Below are positions 27,186 through 36,800 of a stretch of DNA of 64,000 nucleotides, piece after piece (position 1 is the first letter of the stretch; every line of letters begins with the position of its first letter). The notes below the pieces were generated by a model. The model worked only from the letters and a program-made list of their open reading frames with translations. It did not search any database and had not been told where the DNA came from. Position numbers and translations under genes: made by a program. Source of the stretch: Pedobacter sp. W3I1 (GTDB lineage Bacteria; Bacteroidota; Bacteroidia; Sphingobacteriales; Sphingobacteriaceae); the NCBI RefSeq assembly GCF_030816015.1, contig NZ_JAUSXN010000001.1:2542001-2606000 (forward strand). The letters run 5' to 3'.

Positions 27186-28301
27186 TTAATTACTTTTTAA
27201 TTCGTAAACGTGAATCGGATTTTTCTTCTCTTTTAAAAACATGGCCGAAGCACCTGTAAAAACGGATTTAATCTCTGCGAGGATAGAAATGGCAATTTCT
27301 TCTGCAGTTTCTGCACCAATATCCAGCCCAACCGGACCATGTACACGTGTTTCGTTTGCCGGCGTTGCCAAATCCAGTTCATCTAACATCCTGACCAGCT
27401 TTTTCTTTGGCCCTAGTGTACCGATATATGGAGCGTTTGTACCCAATAAATATTTAAGTAGTTCGAGATCATAGTTGTAATTATGTGTCATCAGTACAAA
27501 GGCCGTTTGCTCATCTATCTGAATTTGAGCTAACACATTTTCAGGTTTACTCACTAAAATCCTGGTTGCGTTTGCAAAACGTTGGGGCGTGGCATGTGTA
27601 GGTCTTCCATCTATTACGGTTACTTCCCAACCTAAAAGGTAAGCCATTTCGGCCAAAGGCTGCGCATCATTGCCTGCACCTGCTATCATTAATGAAATAG
27701 GAGGTTGGATAAACTCCAGAAAGGCATCAATCTGTTGACTGTCGCGCTCATAAACTTTAAATGTTGTAGTTTTATTTTCAGAAACGTTCTGGATATCTTT
27801 AATTAATTCATCACTAATTGACTTTGGGGTTTTAGAAAAAATAGGTTCATTTCTAAAAAGCATGCTTGTACCTAACTGCTGCTTACCTGTTAGGGAAAAA
27901 AGTGTTGCTAATACCGCATTCTCCCTTTTGCCTTGCAAAGCGATTAAAATAGCAATTGGATTTAACTCATCCGCTTCTATAATGGGTTCGAACAGGATAT
28001 GTACGATACCATTGCAGCCTAGCTGAACACCAAATTTGGCATCATCTTCGTCGGTGGTATCGTAAGTAATGAGCTTGTTTTCTTGCTGTACAATTGCCGA
28101 AAGTGCTTTTCGCAACGCATCCCCTTCTAAACAACCACCACTAATGGCACCTGTTAACTGGCCATCTTCAGTAATCAGCATCCTGGCGCCTGGCCTTCGG
28201 TAGGAAGAACCTTCTACCTTAACTACCGTTGCAAGGGCTGTTTTTTTCTTTTCCTTCGTAGCCTTTTGATATGCCTTTATGATATCGGTAATTTCTTTCA
28301 T
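27186..28301 (-). CDS. XdhC/CoxI-family Moco-binding maturation protein
   Basis: About 371 residues from Met at 28301 (MKEITDIIKAYQKA); an in-frame ATG at 28337 would add 12 residues. The N-terminal XdhC domain has TALATVVKVEGSSYRRPGARM and the conserved GAISGGCLEGD. The C-terminal Rossmann-type domain has SLMIAGAGNDAQPLAEMAYLLGWEVTVIDGR and GTLGPKKK. XdhC binds sulfurated Moco and hands it to xanthine dehydrogenase/CO dehydrogenase-type enzymes. It is the first gene of the minus-strand Moco operon, so the promoter should lie in 28302-28480, shared with the divergent module. No such client enzyme is encoded in the window. Confidence 0.88.
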   Translation of the reverse strand: MKEITDIIKAYQKATKEKKKTALATVVKVEGSSYRRPGARMLITEDGQLTGAISGGCLEGDALRKALSAIVQQENKLITYDTTDEDDAKFGVQLGCNGIVHILFEPIIEADELNPIAILIALQGKRENAVLATLFSLTGKQQLGTSMLFRNEPIFSKTPKSISDELIKDIQNVSENKTTTFKVYERDSQQIDAFLEFIQPPISLMIAGAGNDAQPLAEMAYLLGWEVTVIDGRPTHATPQRFANATRILVSKPENVLAQIQIDEQTAFVLMTHNYNYDLELLKYLLGTNAPYIGTLGPKKKLVRMLDELDLATPANETRVHGPVGLDIGAETAEEIAISILAEIKSVFTGASAMFLKEKKNPIHVYELKSN

Positions 28302-28452
28302 TAGGGATTGATGCAATAGATGATGCAATTTAATCATTATCTATTACAAAATGAGTAAGAAGTAGGAGAAGCCCATTTGTATTGACGTTTTTTGTATAAG
28401 CGACGGATATGCAAAACATCAGGTATATTTTCTCTTTTAGTAATTGTATTGG

Positions 28453-28460
28453 TATATTTG
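28453..28460 (+). promoter_or_regulatory. Probable -7 promoter element (TATATTTG)
   Basis: A perfect TAnnTTTG match ends 22 bases before the ATG at 28483, a sensible distance for a short leader. I see no clear TTTG-type -33 box at the usual spacing, so confidence is modest. Confidence 0.4.
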
Positions 28461-28482
28461 ACTATACAATAGGTAGTTAATC

Positions 28483-28656
28483 ATGAGTGAAAAGGATATA
28501 CAAAATTTAATGGATCTGGCTAAGGTTAAACTTGAAGAAGCAAAGCAGATGACAAAAACGGAGGCTATCCGTTCATTAAATCATGCTGGCATCCTAACAA
28601 CAAAGGGCGAGTTTAAAAAAGATTATCAACCCCTTGAAGAAATCGTAGATAAATAA
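28483..28656 (+). CDS. 57-residue protein, candidate partner/antitoxin of the ART-like protein
   Basis: This short frame (MSEKDIQNLMDLAKVKLEEA..., ending LEEIVDK) is charged and helical at the N-terminus. The second half has the pattern EAIRSLNHAGILTTKGEFKKDY, as seen in small genes preceding toxin-like genes. It stops four bases before the start of the 213-residue ADP-ribosyltransferase-like gene, and a TATATTTG element precedes it. A role as antitoxin or specificity partner is inference from size, order and spacing; no DNA-binding motif is visible. Confidence 0.65.
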   Translation: MSEKDIQNLMDLAKVKLEEAKQMTKTEAIRSLNHAGILTTKGEFKKDYQPLEEIVDK

Positions 28657-28660
28657 TTCT

Positions 28661-29302
28661 ATGTATGATGTTAGGCCCAATACGATTATTGGTTTCCATG
28701 GATGCGAACTTAGTATCCGCAATAAATTAATATCAAACCCAAATATTATTGAAATTAGTAAAAAGCCCTATGACTGGCTTGGGAATGGATTCTATTTTTG
28801 GGAAAATAATTATACCAGAGCATTTCAATGGGCCAACGATAAATATGACCGTGGAGAAATTACAATCCCTGCTGTTTTAGGTGCAGTGCTTCAGCTTGGC
28901 AATTGCTGTGATTTTCTTGATTCAAAATTTACTGGTCTTATAGAATCTTATTACCCTGCTATGGCTGAAGAATATCAGCAAGCTGGGAAACCACTGCCCA
29001 AAAATCTGGAAGCAAGAGATGATGGGCATAAAGACAAATTGTTAAGATTGCTGGATTGTGCAACTATTGAATATATGCATAAGTCGATCACTGAAAATTA
29101 TTTCAGCGATATAAACAATAAAAACCATAGTCAATTCAAGGTATTCGATTCTGTAAGAGGCGTCTTTTCTGAAGGAGGACCTGCTTTTCCAGGAGCAGGA
29201 ATCAAGAAAAAAAGTCATATTCAAATCTGTATTCGAAATCTTAATTGCATTAAGGGATTCTTTATTCCACGCGAAGAAATTGATTTCCCCATACCTTTAT
29301 AA
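28661..29302 (+). CDS. DUF3990-like ADP-ribosyltransferase-fold protein, candidate toxin
   Basis: 213 residues, cytosolic. The N-terminus IIGFHGCELSIRNKL (His13), then KPYDWLGNGFYFWENN (Tyr45) with AFQWA, and a late SHIQICIR (Gln188) recall the H-Y-[E/Q] triad of PARP-like ADP-ribosyltransferases, and the DWLGxGxYFWE motif matches proteins annotated DUF3990. Such proteins transfer ADP-ribose from NAD+ to protein or nucleic acid and often act as toxins or in phage defence. Here the gene pairs with a 57-residue upstream gene in a likely two-gene operon, divergent from the Moco operon. Catalytic assignment is by motif position only, and the target is unknown. Confidence 0.7.
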   Translation: MYDVRPNTIIGFHGCELSIRNKLISNPNIIEISKKPYDWLGNGFYFWENNYTRAFQWANDKYDRGEITIPAVLGAVLQLGNCCDFLDSKFTGLIESYYPAMAEEYQQAGKPLPKNLEARDDGHKDKLLRLLDCATIEYMHKSITENYFSDINNKNHSQFKVFDSVRGVFSEGGPAFPGAGIKKKSHIQICIRNLNCIKGFFIPREEIDFPIPL

Positions 29303-29317
29303 ATAAGGCTTTTAAAA

Positions 29318-29548
29318 TCAAAAAGGCTCGGAATGAAAAATTTCGAGGTTAATACAGCGCAAACCAATACTGTTAAAGAGCTCGGTGATTTCTTTTGTCC
29401 AATCTCTTGGCGAATCTACCCTAAGGATTTTATCGCTGTCCCATAAATCGATATTCCACTTAATTTCTTTGAACTGGCTGTTCAGCAGTGGGCTGATTAC
29501 GTTTAACTCGCTATCCGTGGATACATTTGTTTTGAAAACGGCTATCAT
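29318..29548 (-). CDS. Small hypothetical protein (ferredoxin-like fold guess)
   Basis: 76 residues starting MIAVFKTNVS, with WNIDLWDSDKILRVDS in the middle. The beta-alpha-beta spacing resembles HMA/ferredoxin-like small proteins seen in Bacteroidota, but the CxxC metal motif is absent. It is convergent with the ART-like gene (15 bases between stops). A well-formed frame and conserved-looking core support a real gene of unknown function. Confidence 0.65.
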   Translation of the reverse strand: MIAVFKTNVSTDSELNVISPLLNSQFKEIKWNIDLWDSDKILRVDSPRDWTKEITELFNSIGLRCINLEIFHSEPF

Positions 29549-29705
29549 ATAGAAAAGTTTTTAGGTCTGTTATCAGTAGTAGACGTACAACTTTAGAAAT
29601 TACTTTAAAAGGAGTTGATTTTTTTAACTATTTTAAATTTTGTTGTCAAAGAACCAAGACCCTGTTTTATGCGTAGGTGTAATATATTAATAAACTGAAA
29701 ACAAA

Positions 29706-29888
29706 ATGTTGAATACAACCATCGCTGCCCTGCTTGGAGGCCCTGAAATGATTATTGTTGGAATAGCTGTACTATTATTATTTGGCGGAAAGAAAATTCC
29801 TGAACTAATGAAAGGAATTGGCAAAGGGATAAAAGAATTTAAAGCAGGACAGGAAGAGGAAAAACCTGAAGTAACAAAGCAAGCTTAA
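29706..29888 (+). CDS. tatA: Sec-independent translocase subunit TatA/TatE
   Basis: 60 residues: a short periplasmic N-terminus, one hydrophobic helix (PEMIIVGIAVLLLFG), then the diagnostic FGGKKIPELMKGIGKGIKEFK amphipathic helix and an acidic tail. TatA oligomers form the pore for folded Tat substrates, including many Moco enzymes. No tatC is in the window. It is monocistronic as far as visible, with repeats downstream. Confidence 0.93.
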   Translation: MLNTTIAALLGGPEMIIVGIAVLLLFGGKKIPELMKGIGKGIKEFKAGQEEEKPEVTKQA

Positions 29889-29928
29889 TTTTTTTTAAAA
29901 TTTCTATGCCGAATAGTTAACCTGGGGT

Positions 29929-30436
29929 GAAGCGCAACACAGGAACCAGGTTGGTTTGATGCAGCGGCCTTACGCTCCGGAAAAGAAAGGTTGCTTTATA
30001 AATAAAATTAGCCAGCTGAATAATGGAAATGTTTTTTTGTTTGGAAATGGAAGGGCAGTTATTCTTAGTGCTTTGCAGCCCTGCTTTTGGTACAAGTCCC
30101 GATGGAAGAATCGGGAGCTTTTCCCGACAATCAGGTTTATGAACAGCGTTTTGTGCCCTTGCAAACCGCTAAAAAGAAAAACAGCTAATTAAACCATGTA
30201 AGGCATAGAAGAAAATATAAGCTTATATGGTCCTTACATTTCTTACATGGTTAATGCCTTTTTGTTATCATCGCGTTTATGAACAGCGTTTTGCACCTTG
30301 CAAACCGCAAAAATGAAAAGCTGTTTTAGCCATTTAGCCGCGGGTGAAGCGTTACCCTGCTGGTTGATTATGAAACCGAAGCGTAAAAGCGCAACACGGG
30401 AACCAGGTTGGTTTGATGCAGAAGCCCTGCGCTCCA
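29929..30436. repeat. Duplicated segments and palindromes between tatA and the ABC exporter gene
   Basis: The 581-base gap (29889-30469) has no credible gene. Two imperfect direct repeats are present. Unit A (29932-29978 and 30390-30436) begins gcgcaacac and contains ggaaccaggttggtttgatg. Unit B (30136-30185 and 30276-30325) contains gtttatgaacagcgtttt and ccttgcaaaccgc. An inverted repeat (accatgtaaggcat near 30193 against cttacatggt near 30243) and a short hairpin (cccgat/atcggg near 30108) lie between the units and could end transcripts from either side. Confidence 0.7.
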
Positions 30437-30469
30437 AAACCACATTTTATGTATAAAAATCTTCTCAAC

Positions 30470-32212
30470 TTACCTGCGCTCACCAATTTGTTGCCGCCAC
30501 ATGGAATAATACAGGCCTTTCTTTTCAAGCAGTTCCGTATGGTTGCCCGTTTCAGATACTTTTCCCTTTTCGAGCACAAAGATTTTATCGGCATGCATAA
30601 TGGTCGATAATCTGTGGGCAATGAGGATGGTCATTTGTTCTCTTCTATAGGAGATTTCGCGTATAGTTGCCGATATTTCTTCTTCGGTAAGCGAATCTAG
30701 CGCCGAGGTAGCCTCGTCAAAGATCAATAACCTTGGTTTTCTTAATAACGCCCTTGCGATGGAGATCCGTTGTTTTTCGCCGCCAGATAACTTCATGCCA
30801 TTTTCGCCCAATACCGTATTAATTCCTTGAGCAGCTTTGGCAATGAGCGCAGTTGCCGAGGCTTTCCTTAGCGCTTCCATAATCTCTTCTTCACTGGCTG
30901 TAGGATTAACAAAACGCATGTTTTCCCTAATGGAACCTGCATAAAGCTGGGTATCCTGAGTGACGAAACCGATCTGCCTCCTTAATGGATTGTAACGGAT
31001 GCGTTTAGAACTGGTTTCGTTAAAGAGAATCTCACCATCAACCGGAAGATAAAGCCCTACCAATAATTTAACAAGCGTAGATTTGCCAGAACCTGAAGGG
31101 CCAACAAATGCTACTGTTTCACCATTTTGAATCTCGAAAGATATATCGTCAATGGCATTGTAACCAGCTGTTTTATGTCTGAAAATTACATTTTTAAATT
31201 CGAGCCGGTTTAAGGCATCAAGTTCTACGGCATCATCAGGGCGTGTTTCTATCGGCTTTTGCATCAAATTATCGAAGGTTTTAAGCGAAGCATCGGCCTC
31301 CCTGTAGAGGATGATCATATTACCCAAATCTTGCAGTGGCGTAAAGATGGCGGTGGAGATAAACTGCATCGCAATCAGTTCTCCTGTGCTGAGAATTTTG
31401 CGGAAAATTAGCCAGAGCAAAATGAACAGTACCGATTGCTTGAGCAGGTTGAGCAAATTGCCCTGCAGAAATGATAACGTACTTACTTTTCTGGCTTTTA
31501 ACATTTCAAGGTCGAAAATTTTCAAGGTCTGTACATTTAGCCTTCTGATCTCTGCAAAGGTTAAGCCCAAACTTTTTACCAGTTCGATATTGCGCAGGCT
31601 TTCTGTTATTACACCAGCCTGTTTATCGGCCTGACGGTTAATGGACCGCTGAATGGCCTTTATCTTTTTAGACAAGAGGCCTGTTAAAGAACCCAATACC
31701 AATACGCCTATAAAAAATACAGGCACCAAAAGCCAGTTCTTGTTCAGGCTGTACCACAATAAAAAACCGATCCCAACCAATGAAGAAAAAAGAATATTGA
31801 TAAAAGCGTTAATAAAACGTTCGGCATCGGTTTTTACTTTTTGCAATACAGAAAGCGTGGTTCCACTGCGGCTTTCTTCAAATTCCTGAAAGGAGAGACG
31901 GAGTGTTTGTTTAAGGCCATCGTTAAAAATATTCATTCCGAAACGGGCTACTGCTTTTCGGGTAGTAAATTCCTGTATCGAACGGCAAAGTCTGGCTACC
32001 AGTGCAATAGCAAGCGCAATAAGCAGCCAATAAAAAACTTCGCTAATCAGCTGACGTTCGCTTAAATGGTGTTTGTTGGTAGAATAATCGTCGATGATTT
32101 TTCCAAAGATGATAGGGTCGAGCAAGCTTAAGAGCTGAGCTGCTGCTGCCAAAAGGAGCGATAATATAATGAGTTTCCGGTGAGGCCTCAGGTATTTTAA
32201 AAGTATTTTCAT
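30470..32212 (-). CDS. ABC exporter, fused membrane and ATP-binding domains
   Basis: 580 residues. Residues 1-310 form a six-helix exporter domain with the usual long cytoplasmic loops (RLSFQEFEESRSGTTLS). Residues 340-575 are the nucleotide-binding domain: Walker A GPSGSGKST, Q-loop FVTQDTQLYAGSIREN, signature LSGGEKQR, Walker B LLIFDEATSALD, switch His in IAHRLST. It would work as a homodimer, like MsbA/BmrA-type lipid or drug exporters. The substrate is not predictable. It is divergent from the GH28 operon, with a 199-base gap in which I see no gene. Confidence 0.92.
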   Translation of the reverse strand: MKILLKYLRPHRKLIILSLLLAAAAQLLSLLDPIIFGKIIDDYSTNKHHLSERQLISEVFYWLLIALAIALVARLCRSIQEFTTRKAVARFGMNIFNDGLKQTLRLSFQEFEESRSGTTLSVLQKVKTDAERFINAFINILFSSLVGIGFLLWYSLNKNWLLVPVFFIGVLVLGSLTGLLSKKIKAIQRSINRQADKQAGVITESLRNIELVKSLGLTFAEIRRLNVQTLKIFDLEMLKARKVSTLSFLQGNLLNLLKQSVLFILLWLIFRKILSTGELIAMQFISTAIFTPLQDLGNMIILYREADASLKTFDNLMQKPIETRPDDAVELDALNRLEFKNVIFRHKTAGYNAIDDISFEIQNGETVAFVGPSGSGKSTLVKLLVGLYLPVDGEILFNETSSKRIRYNPLRRQIGFVTQDTQLYAGSIRENMRFVNPTASEEEIMEALRKASATALIAKAAQGINTVLGENGMKLSGGEKQRISIARALLRKPRLLIFDEATSALDSLTEEEISATIREISYRREQMTILIAHRLSTIMHADKIFVLEKGKVSETGNHTELLEKKGLYYSMWRQQIGERR

Positions 32213-32411
32213 CTTAGAGGAGTACAGGTACAGTTGGGCAAATAATAAACGCGAATGGCTTATAATAGTTTTGATAAGATTTTGTACTTGCAGGGATGAA
32301 CAGGATGCAGCAGGATGGTTGGATAACCCACATTCTATATATTAACCGGAAATAAACCAGCAGACCAGCTAACGCATGCTGTAATGTATAACCAAATATA
32401 TTCCCGGATTT

Positions 32412-33830
32412 ATGAAAAGCATCCCTTTTTTTGTGTTTGCAGCCTTTATGCTCGTTAATATTACCGTTTTTGCCCAACCCAAAACACCAGATTGGGTAAG
32501 CAAGGTAGGCGCTAGAAAATTCAGTTTTAAGCTGACTAACTACTCCGTAAATAAGTTTGGAGCGATAAACGATGGTAAAACTTTGGCTACAAATGCCATT
32601 CAGAAAGCCATTAATGATTGCGCTGCAAAAGGTGGTGGGGTAGTTTCTTTTGAACCAGGCCAATACCTTACCGGATCGATTTTTATTAAAAACGGGGTTA
32701 ACTTAAGGATAGATGAGGGCGTAGGAATCCTCGGTAGTCAGAATATTAAGGATTATCCCGAAATAGATACCCGAGTGGCAGGGATTGAAATGAAATGGCC
32801 AGCAGCGCTGATCAATATTCTTAAACAGGATAAAGCTTCCATTTCGGGTAAAGGACTCATAAATGCCCAGGGCAAACCGTTTTGGGAATACTACTGGAAT
32901 TTAAGAAAAGAATATGACCCCAAAGGATTACGATGGATTGTGGATTACGATGCCAAACGTCCAAGAACGATATTGGTCGAGTCGGCCAAAGATGTGGTGA
33001 TCAAAGATATTCATGTACAACAAGCTGGCTTCTGGACGGTGCAGATCTTGTACTCTTCTTATGTAACTGTTGATCATATTACCATTCGGAATAATGTTGA
33101 TGGCAGTGGCCCAAGTACGGATGGGATTGATGTAGATTCCTCGCTATGGACACTGATCGAAAATTGCGATATAGATTGTAATGATGACAATTTCTGTCTT
33201 AAAGCTGGTCGCGATTGGGATGGGTTGCGGGTTAACCGGCCAACAGAATATGTGGTGATCCGGAATTGTGTGGCCCGTAAAGGAGCAGGTTTACTCACTT
33301 TGGGCAGTGAAACTTCGGGCAGTATCCGCCACGTTTGGGCTGTTGATCTGGTAGGCTACGGTACCGGAAATGCCATCAACATTAAATCGGCCAAAACCAG
33401 AGGAGGTACAGTTGAAGACGTGTATTTCGGCAACATTATCATGCATGGTGTGGGCAATGTGATCCAGGTAAACCCAAACTGGAACCCCTCTTATAGTTAT
33501 TCTACCTTACCGGCTGGCTACAATCCGGATTCTATTCCGGCACATTGGACCAAACTGTTAACCCATGTAGAACCCGCAAGTAAGGGTATCCCTAAAATAC
33601 AGAACATCAACGTATTTAATGTTACGGCTACAAGAGCCAAGAAGGCAATCAACGCTATTGGTTTTTCTGAAACCATATTGAAAAATTTTAACCTGAGCAA
33701 CCTGAAAATAGAGGCTGCTACTGCAGGAACGATCGATTTTGGGCAAAACTGGACTTTTGATCGGGTGAATATTACCACTGCAGATCAAAGTGTATTGAAA
33801 GTGAGCAATTCAGTAAATGTAAATCCATAA
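32412..33830 (+). CDS. GH28 polygalacturonase-type glycoside hydrolase
   Basis: 472 residues, signal peptide cut near VFA-QP, then a right-handed beta-helix. The GH28 active site is visible: STDGIDVDSS (Asp237), CNDDNFCLKAG (Asp258/Asp259), and NIKSAKTRGG (Lys325), corresponding to the family NTD, DD and RIK motifs. The usual GHG is LGSETSG (298-303), a variant seen in exo-acting or rhamnogalacturonan-type GH28, so the exact substrate (galacturonan or rhamnogalacturonan) is open. It begins a three-gene operon with the DUF4450-like protein (5 bases later) and the HTCS. Confidence 0.92.
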   Translation: MKSIPFFVFAAFMLVNITVFAQPKTPDWVSKVGARKFSFKLTNYSVNKFGAINDGKTLATNAIQKAINDCAAKGGGVVSFEPGQYLTGSIFIKNGVNLRIDEGVGILGSQNIKDYPEIDTRVAGIEMKWPAALINILKQDKASISGKGLINAQGKPFWEYYWNLRKEYDPKGLRWIVDYDAKRPRTILVESAKDVVIKDIHVQQAGFWTVQILYSSYVTVDHITIRNNVDGSGPSTDGIDVDSSLWTLIENCDIDCNDDNFCLKAGRDWDGLRVNRPTEYVVIRNCVARKGAGLLTLGSETSGSIRHVWAVDLVGYGTGNAINIKSAKTRGGTVEDVYFGNIIMHGVGNVIQVNPNWNPSYSYSTLPAGYNPDSIPAHWTKLLTHVEPASKGIPKIQNINVFNVTATRAKKAINAIGFSETILKNFNLSNLKIEAATAGTIDFGQNWTFDRVNITTADQSVLKVSNSVNVNP

Positions 33831-33835
33831 ACGTT

Positions 33836-36800
33836 TTGATGATGAAAAGATTTTACAGTTTTTGCTGCTGCCTGACGCTGTCTGTTACCACACTTTTTGC
33901 ACAAGAACTTTATCCTCCGGTATTGAAAAGCGGAACCTGGCACAATGAAAAAGCCAGTTTAAGGTACCATCCGGAGGGGAGAGATTTTGTAATCCATAAC
34001 GGAACAAGGAGATTTACCAGAGCTTTGTACGGAACCAATACCGCGTTTAGGGTAGAAGCAGGCGATCTGCCCGAATTTGCTTTGTACATGCCTGCCATGG
34101 GGGGTAATTTGCAGTTTGCTTTGTTAGATGGCAATAGCAGTAAATGGCTGATTAAAGCCGCTGATATTACGGCAAGGTACAGACCAGGATCGATGATTTA
34201 TGCTATAAAAGATCCAATATTAGGCAATGGTGTACTTCATTTAACAGTATTGGCATTAAGTAACGGCGATGGTGTTGTGCTTAAAGCCCGCTTCGAAAAT
34301 GTGAAGAAAGGAGTGGAACTGCTTTGGGTTTTTGGTGGTGCAAGTGATAAAAAGTTTAGCCGGAGTGGCGATATGGGCGTAGATCCTGAATCTTCTTTTT
34401 ATCTGGAAAAACAAAACTGTAAGGATAATGTATATACAGTTACGAAGAACGGTTTTTCGCTTCAATACGCCAAAATCAAAAAAATAAACGGAACTTTTCC
34501 TGCCGGAATCAGAGTTGCCGATGCTGCTGATTTATCTTCTCCTTTAAACTTAGATCAATCTAAAACACAGCAAAACCAAGTAGTTACCGGGAAATTGAAA
34601 ATAGAAAACGGTAAGGATTTTTACATATTGATCCAAAATCCTGAAAAAGACGATGCTCCTAAAACATGGGACAATGCCACTCAGTTTATGGAGGCTGAAA
34701 AGAAACGTCAAGTTTTGGCCGATCGGATCCTGGTTGATACGCCAGATCCTTTTTTTAATACCCTTGGTGGTGCTTTGGCTATGGCTTCGGATGGAATTTG
34801 GGAATCGCCCTCTTATATGCATGGTGCCATTGGTTGGCGTATGCGCTTGCCGGGCTGGCGTGGTCCTTACACGGCCGATCCCTTAGGCTGGCACGATCGG
34901 GCAAGAATACATTTTAATGCCTATGCCAAATCGCAGGTGCTTAGCCCGGAGAGCGGACCTGTTTTAGCCGATACGGTCTTTAATCTTTCCAGGTCGAAAG
35001 AAGCGATGGGAACGGCAATGTTCAGCAATGGTTACATAAGTCGTGAACCCGATGGAAAATCCATCAGGCCACACCATTACGATATGAACCTGGTATATAT
35101 CGATCAATTGCTCTGGCATTTTAACTGGACAGGTGATTTAGCCTATGTGAAGGAAATGTGGCCTGTAATTAAACGACATCTGGCCTGGGAGAAAAGGGTT
35201 TTTGATCCGGATGATAATGGTCTTTATGATGCTTATGCGGCCATCTGGGCAAGCGATGCGCTGCAATACAGTGGTGGAAGCGGAACGCACAGTTCGGCTT
35301 ATAATTACCGCGCAAATTTAGTTGCAGCTCAATTGGCCCGATTGATTAATGAAGATCCCAGTAGCTATCAGAAAGAAGCCGATAAAATATTAAAAGCGAT
35401 GAATAGCCAGCTTTGGATGCCAGAGAAAGGCTGGTATGCGGAATATAAAGATGCTTTAGGCTTACAGCAATTACACCCTGCGGCAGGTTTGTGGACGGTT
35501 TATCATAGTATAGATGCTGAAGTTCCAGATGCCTTTCAGGCCTGGCAAAGTTTGCGTTATGTAGATACTAACATTCCACATATTCCGGTAAGAGCCAGTG
35601 GGCTTGAAGATAAAGGTTATTATACCTTATCAACCACAAACTGGATGCCTTACGAGTGGTCGCTAAACAATGTGGTTTTGGCCGAAGTTACGCATATGGC
35701 ATTGGCCAATTGGCAATCGGGCAGAACTGAAGAAGCCTTTAAACTTTGGAAAAGTGAATTGCTGGCCAGCATGTATATTGGCGGTAGCCCGGGTAATTTT
35801 GCGCAGGTTTCTCGATACGATGCCATTTTAGGCGAATCTTACCGTGATTTTGCCGATCCGGTAGGCATTAATTCCAGGGCACTGGTAGAAGGGCTTTTTG
35901 GTATCGTACCAGATGCACTGAATAAAACCCTGCTCATCAGACCAGGATTACCGCAAGAATGGAATCATGCAGCTTTAAATATTCCCGATCTTTCTTTTTC
36001 TTTCAAACGGAAAGGTTTGGCAGATACTTATGAGCTACTGCCTAGATTTGCCATCAGGCTTGGACTTAAAATGCGCATTAAAGCCAGAAGTAGTCAGTTA
36101 AAATCGGTTAAGATCAATGGTAAAGAAGTAAAGTGGAAAAACGTAGCTGATGCCATCGGTTTACCTGAAATTGAGATTGAAAGCGCAGCTGCAAAAGATT
36201 ACCTGGTTGAGTTAACCTGGGGTAGCGGGACAATTAGCCATCCTAAAATAAATACAGCTTATACCCTTGGTTCGAAATTGGAAGTCGATTTCGGGAGAGT
36301 GAAAATCGTTAAGATACTCGATCCCCAAAAGGTGCTTAATAACACAACTACAAACCTGGGAAAACTGAGTGCCAACGTTCAGGGCGAACTTGGCGACCGT
36401 ACTGTTTTTGCACAGATCAGTAATGGTTCATTTACCTATTGGTTTCCGATCTGTTTCAAACTTAATGAAGGCGTTAAGAAGTCTGATCATACTTTGGATT
36501 TAACTTCCTCTCAGTGGGCAGGTAAAAAGCTCGAAACGCAGGATTTATCTGCTTATTTTAATGATCAGGTCAGCCAGATTTTTAATCATAAATATTTATC
36601 ACCACGGCCACAAACCACAACTTTACAGTTGGCTTGGCAGGGTATTGGCGATTGGACGCATCCAAAACTAAAACCAGAAATTAACGATGCAGGTTTGCGC
36701 AAACTGGCCGGCGCTAAAGGCGAATTTTCAATGTCTTCGGGCATAGTTTTTAAAACGCCTTCAGATAGTACCTCGAAAAATATCATTTACACTTCTCAAT

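Noticed and set aside
28302..28482. Possible Moco riboswitch upstream of xdhC
   Set aside because: The leader is too short and has none of the extended helices of the Moco RNA motif that I could find.
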